Part shown: one piece after another, positions 1-8,946 of the stretch
Layout of the letters: each line of letters starts with the position of its first letter
Numbering within the stretch: the first letter of the stretch is position 1
Assembly (NCBI GenBank): GCA_028278345.1
Contig: JANQEL010000190.1
Coordinates: 1-61,400, forward strand
Length of the DNA stretch: 61,400 nt
Source: Myxococcota bacterium
GTDB lineage: Bacteria > Myxococcota_A > UBA9160 > UBA4427
Direction: 5' to 3'
Position numbers and translations under genes: made by a program
Notes under the pieces: model-generated
The model's database searches: none
Told to the model about the DNA's origin: nothing
The model's input: only the letters and a program-made list of their open reading frames with translations

Positions 1-648
1 GACGAGCGCGACCTCGGCGTGTGCATGATCGACATCGGTGGCGGCACGACCGACATTGCGGTCTTCGCCGACGGCTCGATCAAGAACACCTCGGTGCTCG
101 GGCTCGGGGGCTACCACCTCACGAACGACATCGCGGTGGGTCTGCGGACGCCCTTCGACGAAGCCGAGCGCATCAAGAAGCAGTTCGGCGTCGCTTCGGC
201 GCGCTACCTGGCGAGCGATGACGTGCTGACCGTGCCTTCGGTGGGCGGGCGACGTCCGCGGGAGGTCTCGCGCAAGATCCTCTGCGAGATCATCGAGCCG
301 CGCGCGGAAGAGATCCTGTCGCTCGCGCGCCAGGAGATCGTACGCTCGGGCCTCGACGACAAGATCCCGTCGGGCGTCGTGCTGACGGGGGGCGCCTCGG
401 CGCTGGCCGGCATCTCGGAGCTCGCGGAGGAGATCTTCGAAGCCCCGGTGCGCATCGGCACCCCCACCAACGTGGGCGGCCTGCTCGATGTCGTGCGCAG
501 CCCGATGTACGCGACCGGCGTCGGCCTCGTCGGATACGGCTACAGCCAGGAATCGGACCGCTTCAAGGGGTTCCGAATCCGGGATGAGTCGATCTTCGGC
601 CGGGTGAAGCAGCGCATGCGCGACTGGTTCTACACGGAATTCGCCTAG
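1..648 (+). CDS. ftsA: Cell division protein FtsA, C-terminal part (5' end outside window)
   Basis: The reading frame is open from base 1, so the true start lies upstream. FtsA is the actin-like ATPase that anchors the FtsZ ring to the inner membrane. The actin-fold phosphate-2 signature DIGGGTTD lies near the start, and the adenosine-binding motif VLTGGASAL lies about two thirds along. The protein ends in RVKQRMRDWFYTEFA, which has the look of the amphipathic membrane-targeting helix that ends FtsA proteins. The gene directly downstream is ftsZ, the usual dcw-cluster order, which makes the assignment firm. Confidence 0.96.
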   Translation, partial: DERDLGVCMIDIGGGTTDIAVFADGSIKNTSVLGLGGYHLTNDIAVGLRTPFDEAERIKKQFGVASARYLASDDVLTVPSVGGRRPREVSRKILCEIIEPRAEEILSLARQEIVRSGLDDKIPSGVVLTGGASALAGISELAEEIFEAPVRIGTPTNVGGLLDVVRSPMYATGVGLVGYGYSQESDRFKGFRIRDESIFGRVKQRMRDWFYTEFA

Positions 649-834
649 AAACGCGAGTTCGAAGCCAAGGGCCCCGCAGCGCCAGAATCGACCGGCAGAA
701 TCCCCTCTTACCCCCTGCCCTCCCGGACTTTTCAGGCCCCCCCGGTGCCCCAAACAAACCGCACAAAAATTCAATTTGGTGTTACATTCATCGCGCGTAG
801 GCCATCACACACGCGCGAGGAGAGGGCAAAAAGC

Positions 835-2217
835 ATGGCAAAGAAAGACCGCAATTCCGAACCCGAAAACGTCGATGCGCTCGAGATCGAAGGCGTTGAT
901 GACCTGGACGATCAGGATTTCCTCGAGTTCGAAGATTCCGCGCGACAGATGGCGGTGATCAAGGTGATCGGCGTCGGTGGCGGTGGTGGCAACGCACTCA
1001 ACACGATGATCAAGTCGGGGCTGGGTGGCGTGGAGTTCATCGCGGCCAACACCGATGCCCAGGCGCTGAAGCACAACCTGGCGCCGACGAAGATCCAACT
1101 CGGTGCCGAGGTCACGCGCGGCCTCGGCTGCGGCGCAAACCCCGATCGCGGTCGCGCTTCGGCACTCGAGGCGCGAGAGCGCCTGCGCGAAGTGCTCGAA
1201 GGCGCGGACATGGTCTTCGTCACCGCGGGCATGGGCGGCGGCACCGGCACCGGTGCCGCACCGATCGTGGCCGAAGTGGCCCGCGAGATCGGAGCGTTGA
1301 CGGTGGGCGTCGTCACCAAGCCCTTCATGTTCGAAGGCAAGGTGCGCACCAAGCACGGCGATCGCGGCATCGACGAACTGCATCAGGTCGTCGACACGCT
1401 GATCACGATCCCGAACCAGCGCCTGCTCGCCCTCGCCGGCAAGAGCACGAACATGAAGGACGCCTTCACCCTGGCGGACGACGTGCTGCTCAACGCAACG
1501 CGGGGCATCTCGGATCTCATCACCATCCACGGTCTCATCAACCTCGACTTCGCCGACGTTCGCACGGTGATGAACGAAGCCGGAGTCGCAATGATGGGCA
1601 CGGGCATCGGGCGCGGTGATTCGCGCGCGATGGACGCGGCGCAGACGGCGATCTCGAGTCCGCTGCTCGAAGATCTCTCGATCGACGGCGCGCGCGGCGT
1701 GCTGATCAACATCACGGGCAGCGAGAGCATGACGCTCTTCGAAGTGAACGAAGCCTCGACCCTGGTTCAGGAAGCCGCCCACGAAGATGCCAACATCATC
1801 TTCGGTGCCGTGATCGACGACACGATGGGCGACGACGAGGTGCGGGTCACGGTGATCGCGACCGGCCTCGATGGTGGCGAAGCGCGAACGCGCCCGCCGC
1901 GTCGTCGCAGCATGAACGAAGACGTCGCCGTGCCGCTCGCAATGGACGGCAACGTGACGTCGCTGCGCCCCGAGCCGGAGATCGCGGCACCGGTGGCGCG
2001 ACGCGAAGCACTGCGCCAGGGCAGCGATGCCGAGAACATGGAGTTCGATCTCGAACCCGCCGCGGCATCCGACGCCGAGCTCGCCGAGCAGGCCGCTGCC
2101 GAATTCGCCTCGCCCTTCGAGGATGAATTCGACGCCCCGGCCTTCCTCCGCAAGCGAAAGCAGCTGAAGGAGGACGACACCGACGAGCCCGCTTTCTTGC
2201 GCCGGGCTCAAGATTGA
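835..2217 (+). CDS. ftsZ: Cell division GTPase FtsZ
   Basis: Tubulin-like GTPase that polymerises into the cytokinetic ring. The ATG at 835 is chosen because GAGGAGAGG sits 9 nt upstream; an in-frame GTG at 745 would add 30 residues with no FtsZ character. The 460-residue product has an unusually acidic lead of about 38 residues before the core begins at [13 protein letters not shown]. The tubulin signature [10 protein letters not shown] is intact and the linker is acidic and variable. The C-terminal peptide that binds FtsA appears twice: [10 protein letters not shown] and, about 15 residues later, [10 protein letters not shown] at the very end. The gene follows ftsA and is closed by a strong terminator, so it is probably the last gene of the cluster. 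Confidence 0.98.
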   Translation: MAKKDRNSEPENVDALEIEGVDDLDDQDFLEFEDSARQMAVIKVIGVGGGGGNALNTMIKSGLGGVEFIAANTDAQALKHNLAPTKIQLGAEVTRGLGCGANPDRGRASALEARERLREVLEGADMVFVTAGMGGGTGTGAAPIVAEVAREIGALTVGVVTKPFMFEGKVRTKHGDRGIDELHQVVDTLITIPNQRLLALAGKSTNMKDAFTLADDVLLNATRGISDLITIHGLINLDFADVRTVMNEAGVAMMGTGIGRGDSRAMDAAQTAISSPLLEDLSIDGARGVLINITGSESMTLFEVNEASTLVQEAAHEDANIIFGAVIDDTMGDDEVRVTVIATGLDGGEARTRPPRRRSMNEDVAVPLAMDGNVTSLRPEPEIAAPVARREALRQGSDAENMEFDLEPAAASDAELAEQAAAEFASPFEDEFDAPAFLRKRKQLKEDDTDEPAFLRRAQD

Positions 2218-2297
2218 GCCCGGCTGCGCTCAAGGCTGTCCTGCTCGTGGATCGCCACTGAGCGTCGGGACGAAATAGCCAGTTCGTCGAGCAACGG

Positions 2298-2337
2298 ACG
2301 CCCCGGAGAGGCCGCTACTCTCCGGGGCGTTTTTTTT
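2298..2337 (+). terminator. Rho-independent terminator after ftsZ
   Basis: A perfect 13-bp stem (ACGCCCCGGAGAG paired with CTCTCCGGGGCGT) with a 7-nt loop is followed by a run of eight T. It lies about 80 bp past the ftsZ stop and 48 bp before the next gene, and separates the division cluster from it. Confidence 0.93.
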
Positions 2338-2384
2338 GCCCCCGATCCAATCACCCCATGACCCACCGGAGCGAGCGACCCACC

Positions 2385-3182
2385 ATGAGCGACCTGATTC
2401 TCGAAAGCCGCGAAGACGACATCGTCATCCTCACCTTCAACGACCCCGAACGGCTGAACGCCATGACCCGCGCCATGGGCGAGGCCTTTCAGGACCGGAT
2501 CGCGGGCCTGAAGGACGATTCGGCGATGCGCGCCCTGGTGATCACCGGCGGCGGAAGGGCCTTTTCGGCCGGGGGTGACTTGAAGATGATCAACGAGGTC
2601 ACCCAGATGGCCCACGAGGGGAAGCGTCAGGAGGTCACCGACTTCATGCGCTCCTTCTACTCGCTCTTCCTCTCGGTGCGGGAGATCCCGGTCCCGACGA
2701 TCGCCGCGATCAACGGCCACGCCATCGGGGCGGGGCTCTGCGTGGCCCTCGGGTGCGACATCCGGTACGTGGCGAAATCCGCCAAGTTGGCGTTGAACTT
2801 CACGAAATTGGGCCTCCACCCCGGCATGGGGGCCTCCTGGACGCTGCCCCGGATGCTCGGCCCCTCGCGCGCCTCGGAGCTGATGTTCACCAGCCGGACG
2901 ATCTCGGGGCGCGACGGCGCGGCCATGGGCATGGCGAGCGAGGCGCTGGCGACCGAGGACGTCCTCCCCCGTGCCATGGAAACCGCCCGCGAGATCGCCT
3001 CCTGCTCCCCGATCGCGATCCGCTCGCTCAAGCGGGGGCTGTCCCAGACGGAGGGCAATGACCTTTCGGGTCAACTCGACGTCGAGGCCGCCGAGCAGGC
3101 GATCTGTTACGAGAGCCAGGACATGCTCGAGGGCATTTCGGCCGGCCGGGAGCGCCGGGAGCCCGAATTCAAGGGGCACTAA
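2385..3182 (+). CDS. Enoyl-CoA hydratase/isomerase (crotonase) family protein
   Basis: Crotonase-fold acyl-CoA enzyme of about 265 residues. The oxyanion-hole segments GGGRAFSAGGDLKM and GHAIGAGLCVALGCD are clear. The helix that carries the two catalytic glutamates in true hydratases reads LALNFTKLGLHPGMGASWTL, with neither Glu, so the exact reaction is uncertain and isomerase- or hydrolase-type chemistry is possible. An ATG at 2358 would add nine residues; 2385 is preferred because the family motif LESREDDIVILTFNDP follows directly. It has its own transcription context, directly after the ftsZ terminator. Confidence 0.88.
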   Translation: MSDLILESREDDIVILTFNDPERLNAMTRAMGEAFQDRIAGLKDDSAMRALVITGGGRAFSAGGDLKMINEVTQMAHEGKRQEVTDFMRSFYSLFLSVREIPVPTIAAINGHAIGAGLCVALGCDIRYVAKSAKLALNFTKLGLHPGMGASWTLPRMLGPSRASELMFTSRTISGRDGAAMGMASEALATEDVLPRAMETAREIASCSPIAIRSLKRGLSQTEGNDLSGQLDVEAAEQAICYESQDMLEGISAGRERREPEFKGH

Positions 3183-3240
3183 TCGGCCCCCCCCTCCCTC
3201 GATCTTGATTTTCGTCCGACCGATTGTGATCGAAGGCACA

Positions 3241-3258
3241 CGGCAAAAAAAATTGCCG
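3241..3258. repeat. Perfect palindrome CGGCAA-A6-TTGCCG
   Basis: An 18-bp inverted repeat with 6-nt arms around an A6 spacer, 58 bp after the crotonase stop. It could be an operator or, on the minus strand, a weak hairpin. The rest of the 465-bp gap (3183-3647) holds short tandem GGTCGCAA units near 3370-3390 and a possible small ORF. Confidence 0.4.
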
Positions 3259-3405
3259 CCGACTCTAAAGAACGTTGGATGAATCACGAAAGAGATTCTA
3301 AGTTGCCCGCGCTCGTGAACGCATCGTGACGCCGCGGTGACTGAGTCATGGCAGATCGCACGAGCCAGAGGTCGCAAGGTCGCAAGGTCGAGAGAGGGGA
3401 AGTCA

Positions 3406-3492
3406 GTGAGTCGAGCGTTGAAGAGTCATCACCTGTGGTTGTCCGTAACCTACGTCGGTCTTCTGCTGTTGATGGCCCGGGCATACGCCTGA
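3406..3492 (+). CDS. Possible 28-residue small membrane or leader peptide
   Basis: A GTG-initiated ORF with GAGAGGGG about 7 nt upstream encodes 28 residues. A basic start (MSRALKSHH) is followed by a hydrophobic run (LWLSVTYVGLLLLM) and the ending ARAYA, then TGA. This is the shape of a single-pass small membrane protein or an isolated signal peptide. It lies in the otherwise empty gap before the sulfatase gene. No homologue is recognised; the call rests on the ribosome site and hydrophobicity alone and may be chance. Confidence 0.3.
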   Translation: MSRALKSHHLWLSVTYVGLLLLMARAYA

Positions 3493-3647
3493 TCTTCGAT
3501 CCAGCCTCGACCTGACCCGCCCGGCGCGCCAGCGCCCCTCGCGCGCCGCCGATTCCGCGATTCCCCTGCCATCCGACTGGAATCTCCCGTGCCCATCGGA
3601 TCCCCTGCCCGCGATCCCGCCCCTGCGATTGGCATAGACTCGACCCC

Positions 3648-5153
3648 ATGAGCCGAATCGCCGCCGGACGCGCGAAATGGGTGCTGCTGGTCATCGTCGC
3701 CGCCGGGATCGCGCTCGGGATCGTCGCGCTGGGCCTCGGCCCCGCCCGCATCGGCGAGATCGTGCGCGGCACCGAGCTCGACGCTGCATTTCGGGTGGTC
3801 CAGGGAAGTCTGCGCAGCCGGATGCGCGAGGCCGCCCCCGTCTGCACCGGCGAGTTCGCGGGGCAGCGCAAGACGCCGGTGGTGCTGATCGCGATCGACA
3901 CCATCCGGGCCGACCGGCTTGGCTTCCTCGGCCACGATCGCGACACCTCTCCCGCCCTCGACGCCCTGGCGCGCGACTCCCTCGTCTATCGCCGGGCCAT
4001 CTCGGCCGCACCGTGGACCACGCCGGCCTTCGTCGGAATCTTCACCGGGCAGCACCCCGGCGCCCTCGGCTTCGAGGGCGAAGCGCTGATCCTGCCGGGC
4101 GATGTCCCGGTGCTCGCGCAGGCCCTCTGCGAAGCGGGCTGGCGGACGGCCGGCGTGGTTTCCCATACGTACCTCGGGATCCGCTACGGCTTCGACCGCG
4201 GCTTCGAACGCTGGGACGAACGAAACGCCGGTGGGCACCTGCACATCTCGTCCGAGAGCATCACGGATCTGGCCCTCGACTTCGTCGATGAAATCAGCGG
4301 GGCCGAAACCGAAGGCGAACGCCCCTTCTTCCTCTTCGCCCACTACTTCGATCCCCACTACGACTATCGCGAACACGCCGATCACATCTACTCGAAGGGC
4401 TACGCGGGGCCGCACAAGAGCGAGTCCGACAACTTCAACCAGCTGGTGAAGCTCGCGGCGAAGGGCGAACTCGACGAAGCCGCCGTGCAACACCTGCGCG
4501 ACAGCTACGACTCGGAGATCGCCTACACCGACGCCGAGATCGGGCGGCTGATCGCGGGCTTGAAGGCCCGCGGACTCTACGACTCGAGCTTGATCGTGGT
4601 GCTCGGGGATCACGGCGAGATGCTCGTCGAGCGCCCCGAGCGCCTGCTCGGCCACGGCATGGCGGTGTATCAGGGCCTCCTGCACGTGCCCCTGCTGATC
4701 AAGTTGCCGGGGACCGAGCGGGTGGGGCCCATCACGCACCCGGTCAGCACCACCGACGTGATGCCGACGGTGCTGGATTTCCTGGGCGTCGCCTCGCCGG
4801 GACCTGCGGGAGGCGCTTCGCGCTCACTGCTGCGCGAAGATCGTCTCGCCGAGCGGCCCGTCTTCGCGCAAACGCGCCGGGACGGCATTCGCGATGCGGT
4901 CGTGGAGGGCGACTGGAAGCTGATCCGCGACACCGTGCGCAAACGCTCGGAGCTCTACGACATCTCGAAGGACCCGAACGAAGAAGACGACCTCGCGTGG
5001 CGCCACCCGGAGGTGGTCGCCCGGCTGGAGGCGCGCCTCACCGGCTGGCACGATGAGCTGGCACGCTCGCGCGACGGGCGCCCCTCGGCCATCGCCCCCG
5101 AGCTCAGCGAAGAAGAGATCGAACAGCTGCGCGGTCTCGGGTACGTCGAATAG
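3648..5153 (+). CDS. Sulfatase-fold hydrolase/transferase, membrane-anchored, Thr at the FGly position
   Basis: A 501-residue alkaline-phosphatase-superfamily enzyme with an N-terminal membrane anchor (WVLLVIVAAGIALGIVALGL), so the catalytic domain is probably periplasmic. The metal-binding start VVLIAIDTIRADRLG and the later metal motif LGDHGEMLVE are intact. Where classical sulfatases carry the Cys/Ser-x-Pro-x-Arg site converted to formylglycine, this protein reads APWTTPAFVGIFTG, with Thr in the nucleophile place and no Arg. Thr is the nucleophile in phosphoethanolamine transferases of the same fold, so esterase or phospho-transfer chemistry is possible. The tail EQLRGLGYVE is typical of bacterial sulfatases. 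A relative with the same change lies at 46948-48285. Confidence 0.87.
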   Translation: MSRIAAGRAKWVLLVIVAAGIALGIVALGLGPARIGEIVRGTELDAAFRVVQGSLRSRMREAAPVCTGEFAGQRKTPVVLIAIDTIRADRLGFLGHDRDTSPALDALARDSLVYRRAISAAPWTTPAFVGIFTGQHPGALGFEGEALILPGDVPVLAQALCEAGWRTAGVVSHTYLGIRYGFDRGFERWDERNAGGHLHISSESITDLALDFVDEISGAETEGERPFFLFAHYFDPHYDYREHADHIYSKGYAGPHKSESDNFNQLVKLAAKGELDEAAVQHLRDSYDSEIAYTDAEIGRLIAGLKARGLYDSSLIVVLGDHGEMLVERPERLLGHGMAVYQGLLHVPLLIKLPGTERVGPITHPVSTTDVMPTVLDFLGVASPGPAGGASRSLLREDRLAERPVFAQTRRDGIRDAVVEGDWKLIRDTVRKRSELYDISKDPNEEDDLAWRHPEVVARLEARLTGWHDELARSRDGRPSAIAPELSEEEIEQLRGLGYVE

Positions 5154-5168
5154 ACCCACGCCGCGGGT

Positions 5169-6362
5169 TCAGCCCGCCGCCGGCTGCTCCTCGACCGCGG
5201 GTGTGACCTCGCGATCTTCGAGGGCCCCCAGCGCCTTCAGCATCCAGAGCGCCCCGAGCATCGGCATGCAGTACTTCTCCCAGGGTGACCACATGAAGGC
5301 CATGAGCGCCGTGTTGCCGAGGACGACCCACGTCGCGAAGTCGAAGCGCGCGAAGCGAACCACCGCTGCACAGGCCAGGGCGAATATCAGCAGGGTGCGC
5401 GTGACGTCGGCGAAGGGGGTCGGGTTGAGGATGAACGCGATGGTTCGATTCAACGGTCCGACCTCGGTCGGGTAGTTCGGCGTGTCGATCGCGAACGCGA
5501 CGAGCAGCAGGCCACAGCCGATGAGCGCGGTGCGATCGATCCTGAGCTTCGAGCCCGAGTGGAAGCGATCGATCACCCATTCGGGGATCACGAAGTAGGC
5601 CCCGGTCGCCGCGAGGAAGTAGAGCGAGAAGGCCAGGTTCAAGCGGTTGAGGGCGTTCTCGTGCCGGGGCCACTCCGCGAGACCATCGGCGGGGCCCACC
5701 CCGCCGAAGAAGGCGACCCACCCGAGAAGGGTCAGCGCCGCAAGCGCCTGGGGCACGACGCGATCGAAGCGGATGTCGCTCCCGCGCAATGCGCGCAGGC
5801 CTTCATGGGCCAACACCGCCAACGGGAACACGACCACGTATTGGCGCGTTGCGATTCCCAGGACGAAGCAGATTGCCGAGGCCACGTTGCGCTCGCGGTA
5901 GTAGAAGAGACAGCCCAGCGCGACGAAGACGGTTGCCGGCAGATCGGTGTAGAGCAATAGGCTCAGCGGGATCCAGTACGGAAAGGCCATCATGCCCGCG
6001 GCCGCGAGCAGCGGCGTGTAGCGACCCGTCTGGGGGCTCGGCTCACGCATGCCGATCAGGGCGAGCAGGCCGAGACCGATCAAGATGCTGGTGAAGCGCG
6101 CCACCCCGATGCCCAGGCCGTGTAGGGCTTCGAGCCCGGCCCAGAAGAGGAACGACAGCGGCGTCATCGGCTCGCCGTAGTTCTGCAGGTCGGCGATGCC
6201 CGGGGGCCAGATCTCGACGAAGTCGGTGATCTGTTCCCAGAACTGCTGTTCGTCCTTCACGGGATCGAAGGAGAGACCACCCATGTAGATGGCGGCGATT
6301 CCGTACACCAGGACCGACAGGACTGCGAACGCGATTCGCGCGCGAAACAGGGAGCTGTTCAC
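5169..6362 (-). CDS. Multipass membrane protein, probable GT-C type glycosyltransferase
   Basis: About 397 residues with many hydrophobic segments spread over the full length. After the first membrane segment comes an acidic loop, FDPVKDEQQFWEQ, resembling the metal- or base-binding D-E loop of lipid-linked-sugar GT-C transferases, so a role in glycan or polysaccharide assembly is plausible. The GTG at 6362 (GGGGAG 9 nt upstream) is preferred; an ATG at 6500 is in frame but would add a Gly/Ser-rich head and overlap the upstream gene by 68 bp. It follows the EpsI-like and exosortase genes on the same strand, which supports a joint surface-assembly role. The exact family is not certain. Confidence 0.65.
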   Translation of the reverse strand: MNSSLFRARIAFAVLSVLVYGIAAIYMGGLSFDPVKDEQQFWEQITDFVEIWPPGIADLQNYGEPMTPLSFLFWAGLEALHGLGIGVARFTSILIGLGLLALIGMREPSPQTGRYTPLLAAAGMMAFPYWIPLSLLLYTDLPATVFVALGCLFYYRERNVASAICFVLGIATRQYVVVFPLAVLAHEGLRALRGSDIRFDRVVPQALAALTLLGWVAFFGGVGPADGLAEWPRHENALNRLNLAFSLYFLAATGAYFVIPEWVIDRFHSGSKLRIDRTALIGCGLLLVAFAIDTPNYPTEVGPLNRTIAFILNPTPFADVTRTLLIFALACAAVVRFARFDFATWVVLGNTALMAFMWSPWEKYCMPMLGALWMLKALGALEDREVTPAVEEQPAAG

Positions 6363-6432
6363 GGAACTGGACTCCCCGGAACCGTGCGGGCCCTGCCCGC
6401 CGACCGCCTCGATGGCCTCATCGGGGCCGCCA

Positions 6433-7053
6433 TCACGAATCACACGACGCACGAAGCTGCTTCCAGGTTGCGACGAACCACTGCTCGGTGGCTTCGCCAA
6501 GGCTCTCCAACTGCCCGGGTCGCCCCACGGCGGAGGAGATCATCACGGTGAGGGGTTCACTTCCTTCGAAGAGCTGCCGCCACGCAAGGCGCACCCAGGC
6601 CTCGAAGGGATGGCGAATGGGCGTGTCGCCCTGGGCGAACATCCAGGCCTCGAGACGACTCTGCCCATCGATCTCGAACGCGCCCCACTGCAGCAGCAGC
6701 GTGTCGCCATCGACCTCGAGGGTGCGCGTCTCCCGCGGCACCAGGTAGGCCATGCTGTCGAAGCCGAAGGACATCGGGCTGCCGTACAACTTCGACACCT
6801 CGGCAATGCGGAACACGTGAACGTAGACCCGCTCGCCCTTGTGTGTTCGCAGCTCGCCCTTTGCCTCCCCGGCCTCCAGGGGCCGGCAGATCGCCTCGGT
6901 CTTCGCCCCCCCGATGCGCTCTGCGGCAAAGAAGGCGTCGGGATCCCGACAGGTGTCGCGCGTGGGCGCTTCGATGGCGTGAAACCAGACGGGGATCGCC
7001 GCAACGATCGAGATCAGGGCAGCGATCATGGCGTAGCGGGAAGAGATCACCAT
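6433..7053 (-). CDS. Exosortase-associated EpsI-like protein
   Basis: A 206-residue protein with one N-terminal membrane segment (MIAALISIVAAIPVWF) and a soluble, presumably periplasmic, remainder. Its ATG shares one base with the exosortase stop codon (TGATG), so the two are translationally coupled. EpsI-like proteins are routinely encoded directly beside, or fused to, exosortases and take part in exopolysaccharide/PEP-CTERM sorting systems. The assignment rests mainly on that coupling, the size and the single anchor; sequence resemblance is only moderate. Confidence 0.65.
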   Translation of the reverse strand: MVISSRYAMIAALISIVAAIPVWFHAIEAPTRDTCRDPDAFFAAERIGGAKTEAICRPLEAGEAKGELRTHKGERVYVHVFRIAEVSKLYGSPMSFGFDSMAYLVPRETRTLEVDGDTLLLQWGAFEIDGQSRLEAWMFAQGDTPIRHPFEAWVRLAWRQLFEGSEPLTVMISSAVGRPGQLESLGEATEQWFVATWKQLRASCDS

Positions 7054-8138
7054 CACGCGAGCCCCTCGCGCAGCGCGCGTTTGTCCGAGAGCAGCCAGAT
7101 CCCGAACATCACCACGAGGTAGGCAATGGTTCCGAGGATGCCGTGGATGGGTGTATCGAACTTCCAATCGAGGCCGTGGTACTTGCCCACCCAGATCAGT
7201 ACGGCGACCCGCACACCGTTCGACAGCGCCGTGAACAGCCACGGCGCCGCGACGATGGCCACCCGACGCCACCACGAGCGGGTGAAACCCAGGCAGAGGA
7301 ACGCCAACGCGCAGCCGCTGTAGAACGAGGAGAGCCCGCTGCAGTTCTGGGTGACCTCGATCCCGCCCCCGCTATCGAGGGCGATGCGCGTGCCCACGCG
7401 TACGACGGGGATGCCGATGGCGCGAACCATCTGGGCACCGATCTCCGACGAAGCGGTGGGCAGATAGAGGGGGTCGCTCATGCCGTCCGGCACCGGCATC
7501 AAGAAGAGGCAGAAAGCGATCGGAAAGGCGAGCGCACGCGTGCGTCGGGTTCCGAAGAGCAGGAGCAACAGCCCCGGGATCATCAGCAGAAAGCCGACCA
7601 CGGCCACGTAGTGGGATCGCATCCCGGCATCGAGCACGACCAGCGAGACCCCCGCCGCAAGGAAGACGAAGCCCCAGGGCGATGCCTCTTCACCCTGCTC
7701 GGCGTCCGTACGCAGGCGATGTCGGATCATCAAGGCCGCGAAGAACGCCACGAACAAGCCGTGTGGATTGCGCCAGATGCTCTCGATGTACTGCGTGTAG
7801 AGCCAACCGAAGGTCGGCGCCATCAGGAGGAGTACGACCGCGCCCAACAGCCACACGGATGGCGCCGGGGGGGCGAAGCTCGCGCGCGCTTCGCGCGGAG
7901 GTTCGACGGCGCGAAGGAACAAGCGGATCACCAGCAGACCCGCGCCGCCGACGAAGCCGAGGATCACCGCGGCCGTCACCCGACCCGCGCCGGTGACGGG
8001 GCTCGCGGCCAACAGGGCCGAAATCAAGACGTACCACGCGAGGTCGACCCACGTCGCCGCGCTGAGTGCACCCCACCACGCCGACGGTCCCGCGCGCAGG
8101 AGCTGCGCGAACGAATCGAATGGACGTTGCGGTTGCAC
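7053..8138 (-). CDS. Exosortase (EpsH/Xrt family) transpeptidase
   Basis: A 361-residue integral membrane protein with about eight hydrophobic segments. The three invariant exosortase residues are all present in context: Cys266 in QNCSGLSSFYSG, Arg310 in LSNGVRVAVLIWVG and His332 in TPIHGILGTIAYLVV. Exosortases cleave C-terminal PEP-CTERM-type signals and help deliver proteins to the envelope or to exopolysaccharide. The gene heads a minus-strand group with the EpsI-like and GT-C-like genes. No PEP-CTERM substrate was recognised in this window. Confidence 0.92.
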   Translation of the reverse strand: MQPQRPFDSFAQLLRAGPSAWWGALSAATWVDLAWYVLISALLAASPVTGAGRVTAAVILGFVGGAGLLVIRLFLRAVEPPREARASFAPPAPSVWLLGAVVLLLMAPTFGWLYTQYIESIWRNPHGLFVAFFAALMIRHRLRTDAEQGEEASPWGFVFLAAGVSLVVLDAGMRSHYVAVVGFLLMIPGLLLLLFGTRRTRALAFPIAFCLFLMPVPDGMSDPLYLPTASSEIGAQMVRAIGIPVVRVGTRIALDSGGGIEVTQNCSGLSSFYSGCALAFLCLGFTRSWWRRVAIVAAPWLFTALSNGVRVAVLIWVGKYHGLDWKFDTPIHGILGTIAYLVVMFGIWLLSDKRALREGLA

Positions 8139-8293
8139 GAAGTGCCCCCCGGTGGATGGCCGCGACGCACGACCCGCGGACTGCGGGCGCGGATACTAGC
8201 CCGAATCCCAGGGGATCACGGAGCGTTCGCGGTCAACACGCGCGGGGGTGCACACGAGTTGCGCGGGGTTTGCCCTTCGAGGCGCGAAGCGCG

Positions 8294-8734
8294 CTACAGC
8301 GCCTCGCTCTGCACCACGATTTCCATCGCGTTGAAGAAGTAGTTCGTCTCCAGCAGCGCGGTCTCGGGGGCGTCCGAACCGTGGGAGGCGTTGCGTTCGA
8401 TGCTGGTGCCGAAGTCGCCGCGGATGGTGCCGGCGGGGGCTTCTTCCGAGTTGGTCGGGCCCATCAGGTCGCGCCAGCGACCGATGGCGCCTTCGCCTTC
8501 GAGGATCAGCGCGACGACCGGCCCTTCGGTCATGAACTTCACGAGATCACCGAAGAAGGGCCGCTCCTTGTGAACGGCGTAGAAGCCCTGGGCCTGGCCT
8601 TCGGTGAGGCGCATCTTCTTCATCGCGATGATCGCGAGGCCCGACTCCTCGATGCGCGAAATGATCTTGCCCGCGTTGCCCGCGGCCACCGCGTCGGGCT
8701 TGATGATCGCGAAAGTTCGTTCTGTACCTGCCAT
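8294..8734 (-). CDS. ndk: Nucleoside diphosphate kinase
   Basis: A 146-residue cytoplasmic enzyme that moves the gamma-phosphate of ATP to other NDPs. The family opening [19 protein letters not shown] is intact, and the phosphate-accepting His118 lies in the signature RNASHGSDA. Length and sequence are standard for bacterial Ndk. AGGAGCAGG lies about 7 nt before the ATG. It looks like a single-gene unit. The gaps on either side (8139-8293 and 8735-8946) show nothing I can name. Confidence 0.97.
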   Translation of the reverse strand: MAGTERTFAIIKPDAVAAGNAGKIISRIEESGLAIIAMKKMRLTEGQAQGFYAVHKERPFFGDLVKFMTEGPVVALILEGEGAIGRWRDLMGPTNSEEAPAGTIRGDFGTSIERNASHGSDAPETALLETNYFFNAMEIVVQSEAL

Positions 8735-8946
8735 GGGAATGTCCTGCTCCTGATGTCGAGCCGCAGTGGGCTCGGTGATGACGATGATGAAGCGCTCGAT
8801 GTCACCGTGGACAGCGAGCCATCGGCGACGCCACCGGGTCGGCCAGACGATTCGGTCGGCACCCCCGGAAAAGCGGGCGCAACATTAGCGGATCTCCCAC
8901 CCCGCGCCGTTGCAAAGAGCGGCAAAGCGCGCGGAAACGGCGGCGA

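Noticed and set aside
805..2211. Long minus-strand frame antisense to ftsZ
   Set aside because: It mirrors the ftsZ codon pattern in GC-rich DNA, is His/Arg-rich and has no family features. ftsZ is unambiguous.
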